From DTKD01 sp050948905 (GTDB taxonomy: Bacteria > Armatimonadota > UBA5829): 64,000 bases of DNA. A model generated the notes under the pieces. That model had not been told where the DNA came from. It saw nothing but the letters and a program-made list of their open reading frames with translations, and searched no databases. Positions 55,349 to 64,000 of this stretch are shown in pieces. Positions within the stretch are counted from its first letter, which is position 1. Each line of letters opens with the position of its first letter. Location of the stretch: NCBI GenBank assembly GCA_050948905.1, contig JBMNES010000001.1, positions 1,860,001 to 1,924,000 of the forward strand. The letters are read 5' to 3'. Both the position numbers and the translations under genes were made by a program.

Positions 55349-58300
55349 ATGTCTGAACTCTATTCGAGCATTATCGACAATCGTCACGATAACACCCTTT
55401 TGTCTGGTTTATCTCGCATGGGCGAGCAGGGCAGAGAGTTGCTGATCGCATCTGCTTTTTTTTCACTAGACGCTTTGTTTTTGTTGGCAGATGCCATCGC
55501 CGACTTTACAGATATCAGGATATTATTCGGCGATGACGCCAGTCCGAGTCAGCGTAAAGAGTTGCTGGAGAAGCTGCGCACGGCCTCAGATACCGATCTG
55601 CTGGCCCAGCGCAAAAACTCGCCTCTGCTTTCTTCTCTGCAAAAAGTAGAGCAACTATTTGCCAACGGTTACGTTCAGGCGCGTTGCTATACAAAAGAAA
55701 AGTTCCACGCCAAGGCCTATCTTATAACCCGACCAACCATCCACCCCGCACAGATGGGCGTGATCGGCAGCGGCAATTTCACCAGGCCAGGTCTGCTTCA
55801 GAATATCGAATTAAATGTCGAACTTACCCCCGAACAAACCAGCCAACTCAGAGCCTGGTATGACGAGCGCTGGGACGAGGCCGAAGAGGACATTGTCACT
55901 GAAGATATCCTCAAAGAAATCCAGCGACACATAACACTTTACGACCCCTACTATCTGTATCTGAAAGCTCTCTATCTTTGGGGCCAGCACTACCAGGGCG
56001 ACACAACCGACCGCGACAGCGACCTTCTCAAAATACTCGACAAACACCAGCAAGACGGAGTATTCCAATCCCTGAAAATCCTACAGCGCGAGCACGGCGT
56101 TCTGATCTCAGATGGGGTGGGGCTGGGCAAGAGTTTCATCGCGCTGGCCTTAATGGAGCACTACTGCCAACAGGGCGAGAGAGCCCTGTTGATAGCCCCC
56201 AAAAACATCCTGGAAAACAGTTGGTTCGGCTATTTGAAGAAGTATCTCGGCGATTACGACGGGGGCTACGGAAATATCAAAAAACTATCCATGACTGATT
56301 TCGGATTCGACCCCGAACACTGCACTGACGAAGGCAAATGCAAGCGAGCGCGAGACCTGGCGCGCCAGGCAGATGTAATCGTCATCGACGAGTCCCACAA
56401 CTTCCGCACCACCGCCGCAAATCGCTACGTAAATTTGTTTAAGATAATAGAACCTGTCAACGGTCGGCGGAAAAAGGTAATTATGCTCACCGCGACGCCC
56501 ATCAACACCTCCTATTCGGATATCAGCGCCCAACTCGCTCTCATCACACACAACGACGGGCGCATCGGCGGTTTCAGCATCGAACAGATTCGCAAAGCAA
56601 CCCGGATTCTCGACAAAGAAGAAGACTCCGTGGACAACACCGGCTTTCTGACTGTCCAACCGGCTCACACATCAAACAACGTCCTGAACCAGGTTCTCGA
56701 ACAGGTGATGATCCAGCGCAGCCGTGAGACCTGCAAAGCCCTATCCACGGCCGCTGGCGAACAACTCCGCTTCCCAACGCGCCTCGGCCCGGAGTGTATC
56801 GAATATCAGATACAGCCCGAAAGCGCAAACTACAGCACGCTCATAAAACGCGCCCACGAGCTGTTCCGCCCCGGTGTCAAATACGTCGAGGACGTCAAAA
56901 AAGCTCTCGAAAAAATGAAAGACACCGGCAGGGTCGATCTGCCCGCCAGCCTCAAAAAAGGCCCACAAAAAGGAATCAAACTGGCTGCATTCCTGACCGA
57001 ACAATACAGGCGCGAACTGCAACAATCAAGCAAGCAATACAGCGATGAAGTCCACCTCGCCGGGCTTGTTTTTGCCAACGCTCTCAAGCAATTAGAAAGC
57101 AGCCCCGCGGCATTCCAGGGCATCATCCAAAGCATAGGCGTCGGCCTCATCGCCCGCCTCAAACATGTTTTTGGCGACCAGGCCAACAATTACACAGCCG
57201 GGCACGAACAATGGGTCAGGGCCTCTCTTTGCGACGAAGACAACTCCGACGATACCCCGGACACAATCGTCGACGGTGACACTCTCGACGCTTCCGGCGC
57301 AGAGGTCGACCAATGGCTGGATCAGGCTATTCGATCACGCAAATTGGGAGCCAAGCTCGCAGGCTTCACGGAGGAACACTTCGACGTAGAACGATGGCGC
57401 GACGATATCGTACAGGACCTCCGATTTTTAAAAGAAGTCCACGCCGCCATACTTGACGCCCGCAAACAGCCTGACCCAAAACTGAAAGTAGTCGTGCCGA
57501 AAATCGAGGAAAAACTCAAGCAGGCGAACCGTATTTTGGTCTTTACCCAAAGCCAGCGGACGGCTGAATATCTCGAAGCCGAACTGAAAAATCGGCTTCC
57601 GGATTACAACGTAGCACGCATCGACTCTCGCGTCGAAAAGACCAGGGCCGCCATCGTGCACGCCTTCTGCCCCGGCTACAATCCCCCAAAGACGGCGCCT
57701 TCCGTGCCGGCTAGAATAGACGTGCTGATATCCACCGACGTCCTCAGCGAAGGCGTCAACCTCCAGGAAGCCGGCGTGATTCTAAACTACGACATCCATT
57801 GGAACCCCGTGCGATTAATCCAGCGCATCGGCAGGGTAGACCGCCGTCTTGATCCCAAAGTCACCCCGCACCAGCACGAGTTCATTATATATAATGTATT
57901 GCCGTGCTCCGAGATCGAGGAGATAATCAGGCTGGTCGAATCTGTAGAACGACGCACGTTGAAGATAAGCAAGGCCATCGGCATCGACGAGTCCTTCTTC
58001 AAATCCACCGACCCCGAAGGCACTCTGAAAGAGTTCAACAAAATCTACAACGGCGAGGTCACGCCGAAGGATCACGCGTTCACACAATACATCCGTCACT
58101 TCAACGAGCCCGACGAAAAAACTATGGCCGTGCTCGATGCGCTGCCCCCGGGCGCTTTCGGTATTTGGGACAACGCGCCGTGTGATGGCCTGTTTGCTCT
58201 GTTTACTATGCAGCCTACAAATCGCGCCACCGATTCCGTCAGGAATGCGTTCGCAACTATCATCGGCAGGCCGGTTCTTGCATTAGAGCGAGCGGGTGGA

Positions 58301-58513
58301 GGAATCACGCTTCAGGCTGCGGAAATATTGAATATACTCTCAAAAACCATAGAAGGCGAACCCTCGGCGCTGCCGTCCGATGAGGCTGCTCTCGGAGAAG
58401 CGCTGAAACGCCTCGAAAATGCTGTTCGGTCCAGCTTTTTCGAAATAGCGCTGCCGAACACCATCCTGCCCAGCCTCGTCTGCTGGATGGAACTGAGAAG
58501 AGGAAATCGTTGA
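55349..58513 (+). CDS. PLD-nuclease/SNF2-family helicase fusion (restriction-type translocase)
   Basis: A 1054-residue protein. The N-terminal phospholipase-D-like nuclease domain has FHAKAYL (H120, K122) and GSGNFT (140-145). The SNF2 translocase follows, with Walker A SDGVGLGKS (254-262), DESH (347-350), TATP (381-384), and in the C-terminal lobe VLISTDVLSEGVNLQEAG and RLIQRIGRVDR. Proteins of this build accompany DNA methyltransferases in phage-defence loci; the nuclease is expected to cut after translocation. The ATG follows GGGAGG. The methyltransferase gene begins one base after its stop. It is intact. Confidence 0.9.
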   Translation: MSELYSSIIDNRHDNTLLSGLSRMGEQGRELLIASAFFSLDALFLLADAIADFTDIRILFGDDASPSQRKELLEKLRTASDTDLLAQRKNSPLLSSLQKVEQLFANGYVQARCYTKEKFHAKAYLITRPTIHPAQMGVIGSGNFTRPGLLQNIELNVELTPEQTSQLRAWYDERWDEAEEDIVTEDILKEIQRHITLYDPYYLYLKALYLWGQHYQGDTTDRDSDLLKILDKHQQDGVFQSLKILQREHGVLISDGVGLGKSFIALALMEHYCQQGERALLIAPKNILENSWFGYLKKYLGDYDGGYGNIKKLSMTDFGFDPEHCTDEGKCKRARDLARQADVIVIDESHNFRTTAANRYVNLFKIIEPVNGRRKKVIMLTATPINTSYSDISAQLALITHNDGRIGGFSIEQIRKATRILDKEEDSVDNTGFLTVQPAHTSNNVLNQVLEQVMIQRSRETCKALSTAAGEQLRFPTRLGPECIEYQIQPESANYSTLIKRAHELFRPGVKYVEDVKKALEKMKDTGRVDLPASLKKGPQKGIKLAAFLTEQYRRELQQSSKQYSDEVHLAGLVFANALKQLESSPAAFQGIIQSIGVGLIARLKHVFGDQANNYTAGHEQWVRASLCDEDNSDDTPDTIVDGDTLDASGAEVDQWLDQAIRSRKLGAKLAGFTEEHFDVERWRDDIVQDLRFLKEVHAAILDARKQPDPKLKVVVPKIEEKLKQANRILVFTQSQRTAEYLEAELKNRLPDYNVARIDSRVEKTRAAIVHAFCPGYNPPKTAPSVPARIDVLISTDVLSEGVNLQEAGVILNYDIHWNPVRLIQRIGRVDRRLDPKVTPHQHEFIIYNVLPCSEIEEIIRLVESVERRTLKISKAIGIDESFFKSTDPEGTLKEFNKIYNGEVTPKDHAFTQYIRHFNEPDEKTMAVLDALPPGAFGIWDNAPCDGLFALFTMQPTNRATDSVRNAFATIIGRPVLALERAGGGITLQAAEILNILSKTIEGEPSALPSDEAALGEALKRLENAVRSSFFEIALPNTILPSLVCWMELRRGNR

Positions 58514-58514
58514 T

Positions 58515-61259
58515 ATGACCAATATCCCATCCGAAGCCCTGGCATCAATACGCGACCGGCAAACCCTTTTCGGCTTCCTTAATAAACATCTAAATTGGCC
58601 GGTGGATCCGCAGGATACCTTCGTCTACGAGGTCCCGCAGTCCATATCAAGCGCGCGACCGGATGTTAAGGTCAGCAGGATAGTCCCGTTCGGAGCCGAC
58701 GACCCTTTTGTCATTATGCTGTGCGAGTTCGAGACTGGCTTCCGCCGAACCGACCTTCGCGATATTCTCGGAGGTATCAAAAAAGATATGCGCAAGCGGG
58801 GAGCATATCAGGGTAAAAGCCTCGAAGACATCATCTTCATCTGCGCCGCCAACAACTACGCCAGCCTCAGTTTCGCCCATTTCCAGCAGCAGGAAAACCG
58901 GCTGCCCAAGTTGAGCACTTTCGGTTGGGATACCGCCGACGTCACACAAATCCGCACTCTGCGTGAATTCAACCTGCCCCCGCTGTTTATGCGCCTGGAC
59001 GCCGACCATCAGCCCGCGTGGGATCAGATACGCGGCGATTGGCTTAAGGCGTGGGATGTCGAACGGGTATCTGACGATTTCTATAAAAGCTACGAAGAAA
59101 TATTCAAAACGGTCGAAGATCAACACATCGGCCCCACCAAAGGCGACAAACGCCTCTTCGCGCTTCGCCTGTTTAATCGCCTGTTGTTTCTGCAATTTGT
59201 GCAAAAGAAGAAGTGGCTGAGGATCAACGGCAGCGTCAATTATCTGCAGGAGCTGTATAAGCAAGCTATAGATAACGGCGAAAACTTCTACCGCGACCGC
59301 CTCTACTGGCTCTTCTTCCACGGCCTCGGAACCCCGGCAAATGTGGTTTCGCCGGTTTATTCCGACCGCCAGGCAGTTGTCGACCGCATCGGAGAAGTCC
59401 CGTTCCTCAACGGCGGGTTGTTTCAGTGCGAAGACGCCGACGACCATTACGACGCGGTGCAGATAGACAACGACGCCTTCGGTCTTATGATAAACAACCT
59501 CTTTTGCAGGTATAATTTCACCATCACCGAAAGCTCCCCTCTGGACGTCGATGTGGCTGTAGACCCGGAGATGCTCGGCAGTATATTCGAAAGGCTGGTC
59601 ACCGACCGCCACGATTCCGGCAGCTACTACACCCCCAAGCCAATCGTCTCATTTATGTGCCGCGAGGCCCTCAAAGGTTATCTATCCGGAAAGCTTGGCG
59701 CGGTCCCCGAAGACGACATCGCCAAATTTGTAGACGAGCAGGTCCCATTCGGCAAATGCGACCCGGAGAGCGTTTTGCAGGCGTTAAAGGACGTGCGGGT
59801 ATGCGACCCTGCGTGCGGCAGCGGGGCCTATCTGCTTGGTATGTTGCATGAGCTTCTCGGCCTTCGCCAGTGTTTGTTTGCTGTAAAGCAGAACGATGCC
59901 GCCACTGTATATGAGCGCAAACTGGATATCATCCAAAACAACCTCTACGGCGTCGACCTCGACCCGTTTGCCGTCAACATCGCTCGTTTGAGGCTGTGGC
60001 TGTCTCTGGTAGTCGATGACGACAGAAACCCCATCGACGATCCCGGCGCACGTGACGCCGTCGCTCTCCCTAACCTGGATTTTAAGATAGAGGTGGGCAA
60101 CAGCGTCATCTGCTCCGACCCCCAGGTATCGATAGAAAACACGGGCTTCCGAAGGCTGAGTATCGAAGAATATGTGAAGGCCAAGGCCGAATATCTGCGC
60201 GCCCACAACGAAAAGAAGCACGAACTATATAAGAAAATCTTCGACCTGCGAAATGACATCTTCCTTATGGAGGCCCGGCAGGCCGATAATATCCGCTTTG
60301 ATTGGTCAGTAGACTTCGCCGAGATATTCAACCCGGAGGATAACAAACCCGGCGGCTTCGATATAGTAGTCGCAAACCCGCCCTATGTTCGGCAGGAACT
60401 GATAAAGGACGACAAACCTGCTCTAAAGGGCATCTATAACGACCTCTACTGCGGCACCGCCGACCTATACGTCTATTTTTACCTGCGCGCTATCCAGATG
60501 CTCAAAGAAGGCGGCATGCTGACGTTTATCAGCAGCAACAAATGGTTCAAGGCGGCCTACGGAGCCAAACTCAGAGAGCACGTCGCCGACAACTGTTCGG
60601 TCATTAGCATTACAGACTTTGGCGAGCTGCCGGTTTTTCAATCCGCTGCAACGTTCCCGATGATTTTCATCGCACGCAAAGGCGAGTCGCAATGTGAGGC
60701 TGTTCTCACAAATGTAAAGTCTCTCGCCGACCCATACCCCAATGTCAAGGCGATAATAGACCAGCAGGGCGTCCCTCTTCCTGAATCTGCATTCTCAGGC
60801 GCGAACTGGACTCTGACGGACTCGACTACAGCAGATATACTAGAGAAAATGGAGAAGGCCGGAACCCCCCTCGGTGAGTATGTCGACCATAAAATCTATT
60901 ATGGAATAAAAACCGGCTTCAATACTGCCTTCGTGATTAACGGCGATAAGAGGCGGGAACTCATAGCGGCCGACCCCAAAAGCGCTGAAATTATCAAGCC
61001 GACGGCTAAGGGAGATGATGTCCGCAAATGGAGAATTGTTGATCGGGACAGGTGGCTCATTGTAACAAAGGTTGGGGTTGATATTGATCGTTATCCCGCT
61101 ATATTTAAACACCTTAAACAATGGCAGCCGCAGTTGGAAAAGCGACACGATAAAGGAGACCACTGGTGGGAACTCAGACCTTGCAAGTACTATGACGAGT
61201 TCGATAAGCCGAAGATTGTATATCCGGAGATAGCAAAGAGCTCGGTTTGCTGTCGATAA
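58515..61259 (+). CDS. Eco57I/TaqI-like N6-adenine DNA methyltransferase, frameshifted near its end
   Basis: A 914-residue reading frame. Motif I (CDPACGSGAYLLG, 430-442) binds S-adenosylmethionine, and NPPYVR (621-626) is the catalytic motif of N6-adenine enzymes. An N-terminal domain of about 340 residues has no motif I can name. A TaqI-like target-recognition domain starts after about 780, but the frame ends in SSVCCR. Removing one T at about 61242 restores KSRFAVDNAGYMHV, the expected continuation. The specificity domain is therefore cut short, and modification activity is doubtful unless this is a sequencing error. Confidence 0.88.
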   Translation: MTNIPSEALASIRDRQTLFGFLNKHLNWPVDPQDTFVYEVPQSISSARPDVKVSRIVPFGADDPFVIMLCEFETGFRRTDLRDILGGIKKDMRKRGAYQGKSLEDIIFICAANNYASLSFAHFQQQENRLPKLSTFGWDTADVTQIRTLREFNLPPLFMRLDADHQPAWDQIRGDWLKAWDVERVSDDFYKSYEEIFKTVEDQHIGPTKGDKRLFALRLFNRLLFLQFVQKKKWLRINGSVNYLQELYKQAIDNGENFYRDRLYWLFFHGLGTPANVVSPVYSDRQAVVDRIGEVPFLNGGLFQCEDADDHYDAVQIDNDAFGLMINNLFCRYNFTITESSPLDVDVAVDPEMLGSIFERLVTDRHDSGSYYTPKPIVSFMCREALKGYLSGKLGAVPEDDIAKFVDEQVPFGKCDPESVLQALKDVRVCDPACGSGAYLLGMLHELLGLRQCLFAVKQNDAATVYERKLDIIQNNLYGVDLDPFAVNIARLRLWLSLVVDDDRNPIDDPGARDAVALPNLDFKIEVGNSVICSDPQVSIENTGFRRLSIEEYVKAKAEYLRAHNEKKHELYKKIFDLRNDIFLMEARQADNIRFDWSVDFAEIFNPEDNKPGGFDIVVANPPYVRQELIKDDKPALKGIYNDLYCGTADLYVYFYLRAIQMLKEGGMLTFISSNKWFKAAYGAKLREHVADNCSVISITDFGELPVFQSAATFPMIFIARKGESQCEAVLTNVKSLADPYPNVKAIIDQQGVPLPESAFSGANWTLTDSTTADILEKMEKAGTPLGEYVDHKIYYGIKTGFNTAFVINGDKRRELIAADPKSAEIIKPTAKGDDVRKWRIVDRDRWLIVTKVGVDIDRYPAIFKHLKQWQPQLEKRHDKGDHWWELRPCKYYDEFDKPKIVYPEIAKSSVCCR

Positions 61260-61566
61260 TGCAGGATATATGCACGTGAAGACGTATTCAGCATGCATTC
61301 CTGGGAAGTTTATTGTTAGGGATTCTAAATTCGAAATCAGTATGGACTTACATGAAGACAAAGCTCCGTTCTAGGCGACTGCTGATAGACACGGAGCCTT
61401 ACTCTAAGCAATATATGTTAAGCAAATCCCCATCCCCGACGCCTCAGATTCAGACAAAGCATTAATATCGGGTTTGGTTCAGAAGTGTCTGGATGCGCAG
61501 GGTGTGGGCTGCGAGGAGTGGGAGAGGGAGATCGACGAGCGCGTCGCCGCCCTCTACGGCCTCTAA
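61260..61566 (+). pseudogene. Remnant 3' end of the methyltransferase gene
   Basis: In the +1 frame the sequence continues FAVDNAGYMHVKTYSACIPG, meets stops at 61372 and 61405, then resumes as YVKQIPIPDASDSDKALISG and ends EREIDERVAALYGL with TAA at 61564-61566. That ending is typical of this methyltransferase family. Much of the expected middle of the recognition domain appears to be missing, so at least one frameshift and one deletion or decay event has occurred. Confidence 0.8.
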
Positions 61567-61588
61567 GCCCCGTAACCCAAACCACCTC

Positions 61589-62113
61589 TCAATATTTCAC
61601 CAGCGTGCAAATATCATAACCCTGCAGCTTCTCCCGGCCCTGCAAAAACTCCAGCTCTATAAGAAAATTCAGCCCCACAACTGTCCCGCCGAGTTCCTCG
61701 ACAAGCTCCACGGCTGCCTTCGCCGTGCCGCCAGTCGCCAGTAGATCGTCCACCACAGCGGCTTTCATCCCAGGCTCGATCGCGTCCCGGTGCATCTCGA
61801 CGATGTTGGTGCCATATTCCAGCGAATAGCTGGCACATACCGTGTCCGAAGGCAGCTTTCCCGCCTTTCGAACCGGCACAAATCCAATACCCAACTGCAC
61901 CGCCACCGGAGCCCCGAATATGAACCCACGCGACTCTATTCCCACTATCACATCCGGCTTAGTCGGCCTCACGCACTCCGCCAGCGAATCCACCACCTCC
62001 CGAAAAGCAGACGGATTCTGCAAAATCGGCGTGATATCCCGAAACAACACGCCTGGGGTGGGGAAGTCCGGCACATCTCGAATAATCTCTTTAACCAGAG
62101 CCTCGCTGAGCAT
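61589..62113 (-). CDS. apt: Adenine phosphoribosyltransferase
   Basis: Salvages adenine to AMP using PRPP. A 174-residue enzyme with FPTPGVLFRDITP at the N-terminus, GIESRGFIFGAPVA, and the PRPP loop VVDDLLATGGTAKAA. It lies downstream of mtnP and mtnA, whose products release adenine from methylthioadenosine, so the three form a salvage operon. Confidence 0.96.
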   Translation of the reverse strand: MLSEALVKEIIRDVPDFPTPGVLFRDITPILQNPSAFREVVDSLAECVRPTKPDVIVGIESRGFIFGAPVAVQLGIGFVPVRKAGKLPSDTVCASYSLEYGTNIVEMHRDAIEPGMKAAVVDDLLATGGTAKAAVELVEELGGTVVGLNFLIELEFLQGREKLQGYDICTLVKY

Positions 62114-62136
62114 AACCTCTCTCCAATAAGCCAGTT

Positions 62137-63162
62137 TTATCTCAAAGTCTGTTTATACGGCGGCCGCACGATGCCCTTCTCCGTAATAATTGCCTTCACC
62201 AGCGACGCCGGAGTCACATCGAAGCTGGGATTAGTGACCTCAATTCCCATCGGCGCGATACGATGACCGTTTATATGAGTAATCTCCTCCCGCGCCCTCA
62301 CCTCTATCGGAATATCATCACCAGCCTGCAACGAGAAGTCCACAGTCGACATCGGAGCCGCAACATAAAACGGGATTCCGTGATGATGCGCCAGCACAGC
62401 CACCGAATACGTCCCGATCTTATTCGCCACATCACCGTTCGCCGCTATCCGATCCGCTCCAACAACCACGCAGTCGATTCGGCCCTTGCGCATCAACGCC
62501 CCCGCCATATTATCGGCGATCACCGTGACCGGGATATTATCCTGCGCAAGCTCAAAACCCGTCAACTTCATCCCCTGCAGCCTCGGCCTCGTCTCATCGG
62601 CATATACGTGAATCAACTTGCCCTGCTCGATAGCCGCCCGGATCACGCCCAACGCGGTCCCATATCCCACACACGCCAGCGCTCCAGCGTTACAATGGGT
62701 CAGCACGTGCCCTTCCTGCGGCATCAACTCGGCCCCGTTTTTACCTATCGCTCGGCAGATCTCCTCGTCCTGCTCGATCATCTCCCTTGCCAGCCGCTCG
62801 ATAATGCCCTTAACTTCGCCAACCGTCGCGCCTGTTTCAAGCGCATCCTTAGCCGTCCGCAGCATCTGGTCTATGCCCCAGAACAAATTCACCGCAGTCG
62901 GTCTTGTCCTGCGCAGCAGATCCGCCGCCAATTGTATCCTGTCTACAAACTCATCCTCATTATCAGGCGCACTGTTGGCAGCCAGCGCTATTCCCAGTGC
63001 CGCCGTCACCCCAATCGCAGGCGCACCACGCACCTTCATCTTGATAATGGCGTCGGCCACCTCCCGCGGAGTCGACAACTCGACACTGACCAACTCCGCC
63101 GGTATCCTGGTCTGATCGATCAGAACCACCCTGCCATCGATATAATCAACAGTACGCTGCAT
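62137..63162 (-). CDS. mtnA: S-methyl-5-thioribose-1-phosphate isomerase
   Basis: Isomerises methylthioribose-1-phosphate to methylthioribulose-1-phosphate in methionine salvage. A 341-residue eIF2B-fold enzyme with MKVRGAPAIGVTAALG, LTHCNAGALACVGYGTAL (catalytic Cys), YADETRPRLQG, and CVVVGADRIAANGDVANKIGT-type sequence with the catalytic Asp. It starts five bases after the mtnP stop. The later pathway genes (mtnB onward) are not in the window. Confidence 0.96.
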   Translation of the reverse strand: MQRTVDYIDGRVVLIDQTRIPAELVSVELSTPREVADAIIKMKVRGAPAIGVTAALGIALAANSAPDNEDEFVDRIQLAADLLRRTRPTAVNLFWGIDQMLRTAKDALETGATVGEVKGIIERLAREMIEQDEEICRAIGKNGAELMPQEGHVLTHCNAGALACVGYGTALGVIRAAIEQGKLIHVYADETRPRLQGMKLTGFELAQDNIPVTVIADNMAGALMRKGRIDCVVVGADRIAANGDVANKIGTYSVAVLAHHHGIPFYVAAPMSTVDFSLQAGDDIPIEVRAREEITHINGHRIAPMGIEVTNPSFDVTPASLVKAIITEKGIVRPPYKQTLR

Positions 63163-63167
63163 TCAGA

Positions 63168-63974
63168 CTATTCCATCCTCGCAAAATCAAGCGCATTCGC
63201 GCACGGGCAGTCCCGAACGTCAGGCACACGCTTTATCATCTCCAGAATCAGCGACCTCACCCGCTCATTATTCGACTGCAACACCTTAACGACCTCAGCC
63301 GCGCTCACAGCCTCCGCGCCGCCATCCGCCACAATTCCCGCGTCATAATCCGTTATCAAAGCGATGTTGACGTAGCAAATCTCCTGCTCCAGCGCCAACA
63401 CACACTCCGGATACTGCGTCATATTGACCGTCGCCCAGCCCATCTCGGTGAACCACCTGCTCTCGGCTCGCGTCGAGAACCTCGGCCCCTGTATAACCAC
63501 AGTCGTGCCGCCGTCGTGCATCGTGATTCCCAACTCGCGCCCGACCTCCACCGCCAATTTGCGCATGGTAGCACAATAAGGCTCAGCAGCCGAAATATGT
63601 GTGGCGACAGGGCCGTCATAGAACGTGTCCTTGCGGCCGGAAGTGCGATCCACAAACTGATCGCACACCACAAAATCCCCCGGCCGGATATGAGCCTGCA
63701 GGCTGCCGACGCAGTTAGGCCCGATAATCCGGTCCACACCGAGCTGTTTCATAGCATAGACATTTGCGCGATAGGGGATAGTGTGAGGAGGATACTGATG
63801 ATTTTTACCGTGTCTCGGCAAAAACGCAACTTTTCTGCCCTCAATGGTCCCGACCGCCACCAGATCGCTCGGCGCACCATAAGGAGTCTCGACCTTTATT
63901 TCCTCAAACGAATCCATCAACGAGTAGAATCCGGAGCCGCCAAAGACTCCAATCTGGGCAGTCTGTTCGGTCAT
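63168..63974 (-). CDS. mtnP: S-methyl-5'-thioadenosine phosphorylase
   Basis: Cleaves methylthioadenosine to adenine and methylthioribose-1-phosphate. A 268-residue purine phosphorylase with IGVFGGSGFYSL, LPRHGKNHQYPPHTIPYRAN, VGSLQAHIRPGDFVVCDQFVD and NMTQYPECVLALE. It is the first gene of the mtnP-mtnA-apt operon; AAAGGAG precedes the ATG. The window ends 26 bases upstream, so its promoter is not seen. Confidence 0.96.
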   Translation of the reverse strand: MTEQTAQIGVFGGSGFYSLMDSFEEIKVETPYGAPSDLVAVGTIEGRKVAFLPRHGKNHQYPPHTIPYRANVYAMKQLGVDRIIGPNCVGSLQAHIRPGDFVVCDQFVDRTSGRKDTFYDGPVATHISAAEPYCATMRKLAVEVGRELGITMHDGGTTVVIQGPRFSTRAESRWFTEMGWATVNMTQYPECVLALEQEICYVNIALITDYDAGIVADGGAEAVSAAEVVKVLQSNNERVRSLILEMIKRVPDVRDCPCANALDFARME

Positions 63975-64000
63975 AAATCAGGGTCTCCTTTCGAGTCTCA

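Overview
The window is a piece of bacterial chromosome with mid-range GC, short intergenic gaps, Shine-Dalgarno starts and sigma70-type promoters. The 16S gene reads like a Terrabacteria-type sequence. Together with the gene set (DUF4446, a TIGR03790-family protein, HD-GYP proteins, a lone fliG, YhaO/YhaN, TGS-less ThrRS) it points loosely to Armatimonadota or a neighbouring uncultured lineage. That placement is low confidence.

Layout. 1-1834: cytochrome bd oxidase genes cydA and (partial) cydB, minus strand. 1907-6402: two clusters of dispersed palindromic repeats, a hypothetical anchored protein, a Gfo/Idh/MocA oxidoreductase, and an IS110-family element inserted inside one repeat. 6552-16767: a small zinc-ribbon membrane protein, an AEC transporter, pyrG, thiD, a HAD phosphatase, DUF4446, an ECF sigma/anti-sigma pair, a lone fliG, a class III aminotransferase and an ABM-domain protein. 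17225-24664: galE, thrS and the infC-rpmI-rplT-pheS-pheT translation cluster. 24702-30637: two HD-GYP genes, a GT39-type glycosyltransferase, xerD and deoB. 30660-36248: tRNA-Leu, an Mre11/Rad50-like YhaO/YhaN pair, and dinB convergent to it. 36337-44909: one long operon, gmk-coaBC-metK-priA-def-TIGR03790-fmt. 45470-53157: a TPR protein, a corrinoid reactivation protein and corrinoid protein, two SMR-like proteins and two large membrane proteins. 53183-55253: a stand-alone 16S rRNA unit and tRNA-Glu. 55349-61566: a PLD-SNF2 helicase plus Eco57I-like methyltransferase module whose methyltransferase is frameshifted. 61589-63974: apt-mtnA-mtnP, purine and methionine salvage.

The most interesting item is the IS110 element (about 4794-5990). 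Its upstream non-coding end folds on paper into a bridge RNA with a 5' hairpin, a target loop and a donor loop. The target-loop guides spell the two halves of the dispersed repeat it sits in. The donor-loop guides spell the element's own two ends. Five further intact copies of the same 13-base target lie in this window.

Other unusual points are two apparent ATA start codons (cydA, infC), a three-stem RNA between rplT and pheS, aminoacyl-tRNA synthetases lacking accessory RNA-binding domains, an HD-GYP domain with a zinc-binding insertion next to one with a mutated HD motif, and a 16S gene unlinked from 23S with its own processing stem and terminator.
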